DNA from: CAYFJO01 sp964343305
GTDB taxonomy: Bacteria > Planctomycetota > Planctomycetia > Pirellulales > Pirellulaceae
Direction: 5' to 3'
Assembly: GCA_964343305.1 (NCBI GenBank)
Contig: CAYFJO010000068.1
Span: forward strand, 1-33,838
DNA length: 33,838 nucleotides
The position numbers and the translations under genes were made by a program. How positions within the stretch are numbered: position 1 is the stretch's first letter; each line of letters begins with the position of its first letter. Under the pieces are notes generated by a model, which saw only the letters and a program-made list of their open reading frames with translations, was not told where the DNA came from and made no database searches. Below are positions 23,983 through 30,739 of this stretch, piece after piece.

Positions 23983-24597
23983 TCAGAATGTCACATCACC
24001 CAGTTCCTGCCTCAATCGACGGACGACTCTGGCTTTTGCTTTATAGATCGCCCACTTGGTAACGCCAAGATCTGCTGCAATGTCCGTGACGGAATCTCCT
24101 TCGACAGCGACGCGCCAAAATGCCTTCCACGTTTTGTCCTCGAATTCTAACTTCACTTGTTCCAATGCACGGCGACTAAGCTGACTTAGCTCGACGTCGC
24201 CCTTGTCCGAATCTTCGCTTGGCGGCGAATCTGGAAGTTCTTGTAGGTTCATATGAGCGTCGGTTCCGCCGGACGCGCCAGGTTGACCGCTCGCGCGCCG
24301 AAAATGATCCCGTATTTTGTTACGCGTAATCGTCCATAGCCAGGCGCGAAATCCGCCACCGTTTGGATCGCTTCGAAAGTCGTTGATCGCCGTCGCAACC
24401 GAACGAAAGACTTCTTGGCCAATATCCGACGCGTCTTCTGCCTGAAGTCCTGCGCGTCTGGCCCAGCTATAAACCAAGGGTCCATAGATCGCCGAGAACC
24501 GTTGCCAAGCGAACTGGTCGCCCGCCTGCACGCGCACGATCAAGCTGGTCGAGGTGCTGCTGGGTGAGGTCGATCTTGAGTTGTCCGCTGGATTCAT
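23983..24597 (-). CDS. ECF-type RNA polymerase sigma factor (kinase-associated group)
   Basis: The 204-residue product has sigma region 2 at about 18-85 (DQFAWQRFSAIYGPLVYSWARRAGL, DASDIGQEVFRSV, FRAWLWTITRNKIRDHFRR) and region 4 at about 140-200 (KTWKAFWRVAVEGDSVTDIAADLGVTKWAIYKAKARVVRRLRQEL), split by an acidic linker. The WxAFWRVAVEG motif is typical of the large planctomycete ECF groups that sit beside Ser/Thr kinases instead of classic anti-sigma factors. The start at 24597 (MNPADNSRS) is preferred over 24708 because the longer version adds residues without homology that overlap a hydrolase remnant on the other strand. The kinase gene begins 132 bp downstream on the same strand. Confidence 0.9.
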   Translation of the reverse strand: MNPADNSRSTSPSSTSTSLIVRVQAGDQFAWQRFSAIYGPLVYSWARRAGLQAEDASDIGQEVFRSVATAINDFRSDPNGGGFRAWLWTITRNKIRDHFRRASGQPGASGGTDAHMNLQELPDSPPSEDSDKGDVELSQLSRRALEQVKLEFEDKTWKAFWRVAVEGDSVTDIAADLGVTKWAIYKAKARVVRRLRQELGDVTF

Positions 24598-24711
24598 TTC
24601 GCATTCGCCAATTGACCTATGATACCAACGAATGCAAAGAATATCAGGCCAGCGTTCAGCAAGATGCGGCTTATCGTGAACGTCAAAGCCCTTTGAGCAA
24701 GTTCCCATAAA

Positions 24712-24875
24712 GATGCGGACGACGCTCGCGCGCTCGATAACGCCGACATTCCCGTCAAGCTCGACCTCTACGAGGCGCGTGGCACATCTTCCCGGCCTTC
24801 AATCACGATCTTCCCGAATCGAAGATCGCACGAAAAAAGGTGAAGGCATTCTTAGACGAGCATGTCGGAAAGTAG
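24712..24875 (+). pseudogene. Alpha/beta-hydrolase C-terminal remnant
   Basis: About 55 codons of an alpha/beta-hydrolase tail are recognisable across a frameshift near 24775-24782. The first part reads DADDARALDNADIPVKLDLYE and the second, in another frame, WHIFPAFNHDLPESKIARKK then VKAFLDEHVGK and a stop at 24873-24875. The second part holds the catalytic-His-type WH-F motif of acetyl-hydrolase/lipase family proteins. Nothing of the N-terminal catalytic region was found nearby, so this is a relic of a deletion or rearrangement. The piece partly lies under the upstream region of the sigma factor gene. Confidence 0.65.
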
Positions 24876-24930
24876 TACCTCACGACTTACGTCCAGGTGG
24901 CCGTGCACCATTGAACAATCACGATTTTTG

Positions 24931-24959
24931 TTGAAATCGGCTTATTGGCGTGGTCTATT
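24931..24959 (+). promoter_or_regulatory. Candidate promoter of the S8 peptidase gene
   Basis: TTGAAA (24931-24936) and TCTATT (24954-24959) are 17 bp apart. It is framed by two exact copies of ATTGAACAATC (24910-24920 and 24957-24967), which could be operator half-sites. The leader to the ATG at 25073 would be about 105 nt. Confidence 0.4.
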
Positions 24960-25072
24960 GAACAATCGTTATGTCAGCGTCTGTTCAGCATCTTCCAACC
25001 GGAGTCAACAACGTGACGATATGTACTCAATTCTGTTCGTGCACTCCTCAACAAGCATCGCGGCCGTTCGTC

Positions 25073-26689
25073 ATGAAAACTCACTGTAAAATCATTGCGG
25101 CGATTTGTCTTGTGGTTGTGGGGGGCGCGTTATGCGGACTGCGGTCGACGAATGGCGACGATGCTACACAAGGCAAACTCGATGACGGTCTTACCCGAGC
25201 CGCGCAGCACTACCCGGTGTTTGTGCGGGCGGACGATCAGTTGTTTCGCAAGGCGGGCGACTACGAAGCGTTTTGCGAGAAACACGGCGGCGACAAGCGA
25301 AGCGAGATGCGGACGCTGGTCGTAAAAACGCTGCGTGAGAAGAGTGATTCGTCGTGGCAGTCCCTTGCCAAAGCAATTGTTGAATTGAAAAAGACTGGCG
25401 GGATCAAGAACGTCGAAAGGTATTGGATTGTCAACGGTTTTGCCTGTGAAGCCACAGGAAATGCGTGCCGCGAACTGGCAAAGCGCGATGACGTGTCGTT
25501 TGTCTATCGCCAGCGTGCTCCGAACGTGCCGGCTTTGCATTATCGTCCCGTCCCGTTAACTTCGGTGCCGACGAAGCAACAAAAGGCGATTTACAAAGAT
25601 GTGCTGGATCAGTGGAAAGACGACAGCGATCAACTAGTCACGACCGACGGATTTAAGATTCCTTGGAACGTAAAGCGAGTCAAGGCTGACCAAGCGTGGA
25701 TGGAAGAGAAAGCAACAGGGAAAGGCGTCGTGATCGCCTTGAGCGATTCGGGACTGATGGTCACGCCTTCACTTGTTCAGGCGTTGTGGAAGAACCCTGA
25801 CGAGGTACTGAACGGCAAGGACGACGACAAGAACGGCTACATTGATGATCTGTTCGGCTACGACTTCGCGGGGCAACGTTGGTACGCGCTCGGTGATGGT
25901 CCGACGATGACACACGGCAGCATGTGTGGTGGCATCATCGCAGGCCGGCCGCTGAACTCGGAAAAAATGATCACCGGAATTGCGCCACGCGCACGCTTGA
26001 TGGTCCTGCGCGGAATGGGGTTACTCAAATCCTACGAATACGCATTATCCGAGGGAGCCGATATCATGTCGATGAGTTATATGTTCATTCGCGCTCCGCT
26101 TGGCAACTATCGCGGACTGTACCGATTGGCTCACGAGCACATGGCTGCTGGCGGAGTGGTCGCCGTCGGTGGAGCCGGCAACTTTCGTCGCAACAAACCG
26201 GCGGGCCAACAAATCGCTGTTCCAAAAGATATTCCTTGTGTTATCGCCGCTGCGGGAATTCTCGAAGACGGCAGTCAGTCGGCAGCCAGTAGCGAAGGAC
26301 CAGTGTATTGGGACGGCATCAAATTCTATGACGATTATCCGAAGGACAATCCGCTCCCAAAGCCCGATGTCACCGGATGTTTCGGCGGCTATCCGGTTTG
26401 GGGAAGAACGATGATGGCGCGTCGAGTTCCTGCTTGGGAAGCGGTCACCGACGAAGGCAATGGAATTGGCCTGGTGAAAGGCCCACAAGGGAATTCATTT
26501 TCAGGGCCACACGCTGCCGGAGTTGCCGCGTTAATGCTGTCTGCGAATCCTGAACTAAACCCGTGGGATGTCAAGCGGTTGATGCAACAAACCTGCACTG
26601 ACATCGGCGAGAAGGGACACGACGTGAAATTCGGAGCCGGGTTGTTGAACGCACTAGAAGCCGTTCGCGCAGCGGCAAACGCTAAATAA
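25073..26689 (+). CDS. Exported S8 (subtilisin-like) serine peptidase
   Basis: The 538-residue product starts at 25073 with a signal peptide (MKTHCKIIAAICLVVVGGALCGL); the frame from 24971 only adds residues ahead of it. A propeptide-like region (about 95-160, YWIVNGFACEATGNACRELAKRDDVSFVYR) resembles the I9 inhibitor fold. The catalytic triad is complete: Asp225 (VVIALSDSGL), His281 (MTHGSMCGGIIAG) and Ser475 (GNSFSGPHAAGVAALML). The oxyanion Asn appears in GGAGNFRR. KNPDEVLNGKDDDKNGYIDDLFGYDF is the usual insert seen in planctomycete subtilases. It probably acts in the periplasm or outside the cell. No adjacent substrate gene is evident. Confidence 0.9.
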   Translation: MKTHCKIIAAICLVVVGGALCGLRSTNGDDATQGKLDDGLTRAAQHYPVFVRADDQLFRKAGDYEAFCEKHGGDKRSEMRTLVVKTLREKSDSSWQSLAKAIVELKKTGGIKNVERYWIVNGFACEATGNACRELAKRDDVSFVYRQRAPNVPALHYRPVPLTSVPTKQQKAIYKDVLDQWKDDSDQLVTTDGFKIPWNVKRVKADQAWMEEKATGKGVVIALSDSGLMVTPSLVQALWKNPDEVLNGKDDDKNGYIDDLFGYDFAGQRWYALGDGPTMTHGSMCGGIIAGRPLNSEKMITGIAPRARLMVLRGMGLLKSYEYALSEGADIMSMSYMFIRAPLGNYRGLYRLAHEHMAAGGVVAVGGAGNFRRNKPAGQQIAVPKDIPCVIAAAGILEDGSQSAASSEGPVYWDGIKFYDDYPKDNPLPKPDVTGCFGGYPVWGRTMMARRVPAWEAVTDEGNGIGLVKGPQGNSFSGPHAAGVAALMLSANPELNPWDVKRLMQQTCTDIGEKGHDVKFGAGLLNALEAVRAAANAK

Positions 26690-27019
26690 GGCAAAGATGA
26701 ATGATCCTGCAATTCGCCAGATTCAAGTGAAGAAGTCACGCTCGGCTGTCGAAAAGGACGCGGCCGAGCGCGTTGTTTGTCGGATCTCTCGCTGGTCATC
26801 CACGGATTTGTCGATTGCCGTGAAATGTGGTGTAACGATGCAGGGTCGTCATTCACCGTCAAAGCGCGACGCGATTCTTTGTGGTTTTAGGTGTTAACAG
26901 TTCGATCGAACGGTCATTTAATCTGGGTGCGATTACCGACGATCCAATCATTGGCACGTGGGGCAACTCGCTGCTGGCGCTCGACGGCCAAAACCGCGTC
27001 CGCGACACAACGACGTCCG
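26690..27019. other. Intergenic region with a terminator candidate
   Basis: These 330 bp separate the convergent S8 peptidase and Gfo/Idh/MocA genes. Apart from the hairpin at 26739-26770, I see no conserved coding potential, RNA gene or known repeat. Confidence 0.5.
26739..26770 (+). terminator. Hairpin downstream of the S8 peptidase gene
   Basis: CGCTCGGC (26739-26746) and GCCGAGCG (26763-26770) are perfect reverse complements with a 16-base loop, followed by CGTTGTTTGT. It begins 50 bp after the peptidase stop. The loop is long and the U-run is interrupted, so it is a moderate terminator candidate only. Confidence 0.4.
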
Positions 27020-28303
27020 TCAAAACTCCGGCAACTCGAAGCCCTGGCGGTGTTCGCGGCCGAGGTATTGGTTCGCTTCTTTGTCGTCGAACGTTTCGGT
27101 TTTAGAATCGAAACGCAGCTTCTTGCCGGTTCGCCAGGAAATGTTGCCGGCGTGGCACATGGTGGTGCTGACGTGGCCGGAGTAAATCTCCTGGTTGAGC
27201 GACTCGCGCCGGCGGCTGCGGACGGCGTCCAGGAAGTTACGAATGTGCGCCCGCTGGCCGATGTCGCTGCTGCCCTGCTTGACCAGCTTGGCCGCCGCGT
27301 CGTAGGCCTTCCACGACGTGTTGGTGACCAGCACCCAGCCGTTCTCGCCGTAGATGACCGCCCCCTCACCGGCACCGAACAATTTTGGCCGCGACCACAG
27401 CCGCATCTCGTACGTTAACACTTTGCCAGGGTATTCGTAGTTGACGATCATTGTGTCGGGCCACTCCTGATCGTCTTCGAAGAAGAACTTGCCGCCGGCC
27501 GTGCAGATCGTGTCGGGCATCGTGTCCAGACCCATCACCGCGCGACAGTAGTCGATGCGATGCACGCCGTCGTTCCCCAGATCGCCCGTGCCGTAGTCGA
27601 ATAGCCATCGCCACGCGCTGCCGACGATTGAACTGTTGTACTTCCGCTCCGGCGCCGGACCCTGCCATAGCTGATAGTCAATGCCCGACGGCGGATCGCT
27701 GTCCTTCGCCAGATGCACCGCGCCGTTGCGGCTGGTCTCCCATGCTTTGCCGTAGATCACTTTGCCCAGCGCGCCACTTTTGACGTATTCCATCGCTTCC
27801 TTCAGGAACGGCGCGCTGCGGATTTGCGTGCCCATCTGCACCATGCGATTGTGTTTACGAGCAGCGGCCACCGCTGTCTTACCTTCGACGATGTTATGGC
27901 TGGCGGGTTTTTCCACGTACACGTCCTTGCCAGCCAGACAGCCGTGGATCGTCGGCAGCGCGTGCCAGTGGTCTGGCGTGGCGATCATGAACACGTCGAT
28001 CGATTTGTCGTCCAACAGGTCGCGGTAATCGTTGACCAGTTTCGGCATGTGCCCGTTTTTGTTTTTGATCTCCGCGGCGCGCTGCTCTCGAACGGACTTC
28101 CGGACATCGCAAATATGAGTGATCGCGCAATCCGACTCGGCCGCAAAGGTACGCATCACCGAATTGCCTCGACCGCGGACGCCGATACAAGCCACGCTGA
28201 TTTTGTCATTGGGTCCGACGGCTTTGGCGTGTGTCCCAAGCGAAAGCCCCAGACCAAATGCGGCCGATTGCTGAAGAAAACTGCGACGATTGCTGTGCGA
28301 CAT
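27020..28303 (-). CDS. Gfo/Idh/MocA family oxidoreductase, Tat-exported
   Basis: The 427-residue product begins MSHSNRRSFLQQSAAFGLGLSLG, a Tat signal (RRSFLQ). The Rossmann NAD(P)-binding part follows (KISVACIGVRGRGNSVMRTF, then ITHICDVRKSVREQRAAEI). Later come VFMIATPDHWHALPTIHGCLAGKDVYVEKPASHNIVEG, with the EKP catalytic-region lysine, RMVQMGTQIRSAPFLKEAMEYVKSGALGKV and YGTGDLGNDGVHRIDYCRAVMG (quoted in parts from longer matches). Members oxidise or reduce sugars and related polyols; the exported planctomycete subset is abundant and mostly uncharacterised. No sugar transport gene is adjacent. A good sigma70-like promoter is present at 28359-28386, so it is probably transcribed alone. Confidence 0.92.
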   Translation of the reverse strand: MSHSNRRSFLQQSAAFGLGLSLGTHAKAVGPNDKISVACIGVRGRGNSVMRTFAAESDCAITHICDVRKSVREQRAAEIKNKNGHMPKLVNDYRDLLDDKSIDVFMIATPDHWHALPTIHGCLAGKDVYVEKPASHNIVEGKTAVAAARKHNRMVQMGTQIRSAPFLKEAMEYVKSGALGKVIYGKAWETSRNGAVHLAKDSDPPSGIDYQLWQGPAPERKYNSSIVGSAWRWLFDYGTGDLGNDGVHRIDYCRAVMGLDTMPDTICTAGGKFFFEDDQEWPDTMIVNYEYPGKVLTYEMRLWSRPKLFGAGEGAVIYGENGWVLVTNTSWKAYDAAAKLVKQGSSDIGQRAHIRNFLDAVRSRRRESLNQEIYSGHVSTTMCHAGNISWRTGKKLRFDSKTETFDDKEANQYLGREHRQGFELPEF

Positions 28304-28358
28304 GGAAACACCCTTTTCGATTTTCTGTTACATTTTCCGGTACAGGATTCTGCCTACG

Positions 28359-28386
28359 AGCATACCGTCTGGAGAACTCAGGTCAA
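28359..28386 (-). promoter_or_regulatory. sigma70-like promoter for the Gfo/Idh/MocA gene
   Basis: Read on the minus strand, TTGACC (28381-28386) and TATGCT (28359-28364) are separated by 16 bp. Transcription would begin near 28352, leaving about 50 nt before the ATG at 28303. Confidence 0.5.
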
Positions 28387-28506
28387 TCTTTTTGCGAGCG
28401 GCGATAGAGGCGAAAGGAAGTCATGTCCAGTATCCGTCGCTGGTTTTTTCCCTTGCGCAAGAAACGCGATTTCAGGAAAAACTGATTCGCGATGGGTTTG
28501 TTACCA

Positions 28507-29826
28507 CTATTCGAACCGCGCCAGAATCTCAGCCACATTCGAGACGGACTTGGCAGCGTCGATCCATTTGGGATGCACGAAGATTCTGACGCGTTTTACG
28601 TAGTCATCGAATTGCTTGAGTGCCAACGTCTGCACCACCGGCGAGATTTCGCTGAGCGGACGAAAGACTTTCTCCTTTGGAAAGCAGATGTCGATCTTGA
28701 ATTCGATCTCGCGCTGCTGCGGCGGCGCGTCGAAAAGGACTTCACTGGGATGGATCGTTTCGCCGATCTGCTCACCCAATTGTCGGGCAAACTCGGTTGA
28801 ACGCGCCACCAGCCAGCCATACGGTTTTCGCGAGAGCCGCTCGTAGAGTTCGCCTTGTTGAAACAGGCTGTATTGCGCGAGACGCTTGTAAAGTTTTCTC
28901 TTCGGGCCGAAAAGTCCCGACAGCAATTCGTTGGTGGCTGTATCGGAAGTGGCATTTTGTAGTTGTTCCACCATCTCGCGTTCAGGCAGGCGAAACAAGA
29001 CGTCAAACGCCAAATCTTGGTGGGTCAAATAGAAAGCCCGTTGTAACATCGCCGTCGCCGACCGTACGGCGTGATGCCAGTACACTTCGCTGAACATCAC
29101 GTAGCGGGCAAAGACCATCATCTCGGCTGCGGTGCGGCCCTTCTCGGTGATGGCGATCCCGTTGCCTGCTTCGTTGAGGCACAGGCTGCCGATCAGTCGT
29201 TGTTGATCGAAGTTACGACCGTAGGGAACTCCCGCGTGGAGACTGTCGCGGACCAGGTAGTCCATCTTATCGATGTCGATCGGACCAGACAGGATGCTGT
29301 TGAGAATCTCGTCCGAGGGCGTGCGGGTTTTCTTCGCCAGCAGATTCAGCACGTCTTGCGGGTCCATTTGCCAGTCTTCGCGCAGCACGTCCGCGATTTC
29401 GCCGTTGGCGATGTATTCGCAGGCAAAAGCTTCGTGGTGTGGCACGTTGGGCAGTCGAATGTCTTCGATGGGATGGCAAAACGGCCAGTGTCCCACGTCG
29501 TGCAACAACGCGGCGACGATCAGCACTTCGGCGTCCGCGGGCTTGACCGTCTGGACAAAGCGTTCGTCATGAATCAGTTGTTTCAAATACAAAAGCGCCA
29601 AGCGATAGACGCCCAGCGAATGTTCGAATCGCGTGTGATGCGCGGCGGGATAGACGAGTGAGACCAGGCCCAGTTGGCTCACCTGCGAGAGACGACGAAA
29701 CTCGGCGGTGTCGATAATTCGGCGGACGCGCGGCGTGATGGGAATGTCCAGTTCGCTCGGAATGCGAATCAAGTGCCGCCGAGCGTCCAAGGCTTGGATT
29801 TCCGGGATATCAGCGATCGTGGACAT
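28507..29826 (-). CDS. HD-domain phosphohydrolase (dGTPase/SAMHD1-like)
   Basis: The 439-residue product carries an HD domain at about 60-230. Metal and catalytic residues are visible: His69 in HTRFEHSLGVYRLA, His109-Asp110 in AALLHDVGHWPFCHPIED, His113 and His118 after it, and the later Asp in DIDKMDYLVRDSLHAG. The opening RRIIDTAEFRRLSQVSQLGLVSLVYPAAHH matches dNTP triphosphohydrolase-like proteins (COG1078 type). Family members hydrolyse dNTPs, but some are only nucleotide-binding, so the substrate is not certain. The C-terminal 200 residues have no catalytic motifs that I recognise. It is upstream of, and on the same strand as, the Gfo/Idh/MocA gene, which has its own promoter. Confidence 0.88.
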   Translation of the reverse strand: MSTIADIPEIQALDARRHLIRIPSELDIPITPRVRRIIDTAEFRRLSQVSQLGLVSLVYPAAHHTRFEHSLGVYRLALLYLKQLIHDERFVQTVKPADAEVLIVAALLHDVGHWPFCHPIEDIRLPNVPHHEAFACEYIANGEIADVLREDWQMDPQDVLNLLAKKTRTPSDEILNSILSGPIDIDKMDYLVRDSLHAGVPYGRNFDQQRLIGSLCLNEAGNGIAITEKGRTAAEMMVFARYVMFSEVYWHHAVRSATAMLQRAFYLTHQDLAFDVLFRLPEREMVEQLQNATSDTATNELLSGLFGPKRKLYKRLAQYSLFQQGELYERLSRKPYGWLVARSTEFARQLGEQIGETIHPSEVLFDAPPQQREIEFKIDICFPKEKVFRPLSEISPVVQTLALKQFDDYVKRVRIFVHPKWIDAAKSVSNVAEILARFE

Positions 29827-29942
29827 ATCAGACTGTGCAGGAATAGTGGGTGTGCTCCATTTTCGATCGACATTCGCATTCTACCATTGGCGATGGTTCA
29901 CGTAACCGAAGTTGTTAGAGCGCACGTCAAAATCCTATTCCC

Positions 29943-29998
29943 GTAGCTGGATTCGCCAGAATTCAGGCGAGTTCTGAAGTTTTGGCAACTTCAGCTAC
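29943..29998. repeat. 56-bp palindromic repeat (GTAGCTG family)
   Basis: The unit starts GTAGCTGGATTCGCC and ends CAACTTCAGCTAC. The outer GTAGCTG/CAGCTAC ends pair. Inside are two hairpins: CGCC-AGAATTCA-GGCG and CTGAAGTT-TTGGC-AACTTCAG. It is a different family from the GTAGGACGG repeats, but lies only 46 bp from one of them, in the intergenic region between the HD gene and the small secreted protein gene. Confidence 0.85.
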
Positions 29999-30044
29999 AT
30001 TTTTGAAATGCGCTATAAGGGGAGCAGCGGAAAGTGACTTACCA

Positions 30045-30093
30045 GTAGGACGGTTTTTCAAACCGTCCCAGACGGATTGGAAATCCGTCCTAC
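30045..30093. repeat. 49-bp dispersed palindromic repeat, copy B
   Basis: The element begins GTAGGACGGTTTTTCAAACC and ends GGATTGGAAATCCGTCCTAC; its reverse complement differs from copy A (19694-19742) at only a few positions. Bases 30090-30092 read on the minus strand are TAG and form the stop codon of the small secreted protein gene. Confidence 0.9.
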
Positions 30094-30545
30094 GGTAAGA
30101 GCGCGGAATCATCGTTCGAGCCACCGAACAGGGCTCGCTTCATGCTGCTAAAAACGCTGCCGGATTTCTTCGGACTCTCGCTCTCCGGGTCATCCGGAGC
30201 GTCTGAGACTTGAATCTCAAATGGATTCTCGTCGACCGCCACTTGCGTGGGCTCGGGCAATTCCGGCAGCGGATTCAACTCGCCGTTCTTGGCGGCTGCG
30301 AACCAATCACGAACGGCTTGTTCGTGGGTGGCCGGCATTTCGGCTGCCCGCCATTCTTCCATCAGTTTTCTCGCGGGCTTGATACGCTTGTCGTAATTTG
30401 CTCGATCCGTGCGAAATTCTTCATAAGTCGCAATGCGAAAACTGCGAGCGACGTCGTCAACGGTTTGAAACGGCTGATCGTCCGCCATCGCCGCATACCC
30501 GAAAAGTAGGACGAATCCATGAAAAAAAACAAATGATCTGGTCAT
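30090..30545 (-). CDS. Small secreted protein of unknown function
   Basis: The 151-residue product starts at 30545 (MTRSFVFFHGFVLLFGYAAMADD), a classic signal peptide, with GGAAG about 8 nt upstream; the frame to 30602 only adds residues before it. The mature part opens QPFQTVDDVARSFRIATYEEFRTDRANYDKR, then a helical charged stretch and a Pro-rich acidic tail (ELNPLPELPEPTQVAVDENPF and DAPDDPESESPKKSG). No family is recognised. Its stop codon is supplied by repeat copy B, so the C-terminus may have been shortened or set by insertion of the repeat. Confidence 0.65.
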   Translation of the reverse strand: MTRSFVFFHGFVLLFGYAAMADDQPFQTVDDVARSFRIATYEEFRTDRANYDKRIKPARKLMEEWRAAEMPATHEQAVRDWFAAAKNGELNPLPELPEPTQVAVDENPFEIQVSDAPDDPESESPKKSGSVFSSMKRALFGGSNDDSALLP

Positions 30546-30739
30546 CTCTTTGGTCTTCCTATCTAACGCGCGCAAAGTGTCGTGAAAATTGGTCTCCAAC
30601 ATGAAAACCTACGATGCGTGGCGAATGAGTCAAATCGCTCGGATCATTCCAGTTCGGTTGTGCGAGTGGTATCGATCGATCCAGTTTTTCAACGGCCTGT
30701 GTCCTTTGCAGGTTGCCCGTCAATCGTGACAATGCGGGG

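Noticed and set aside
29071..29661. 196-codon frame on the plus strand inside the HD gene
   Set aside because: It is antisense to a clearly conserved HD-domain protein; long antisense frames are expected in this base composition.
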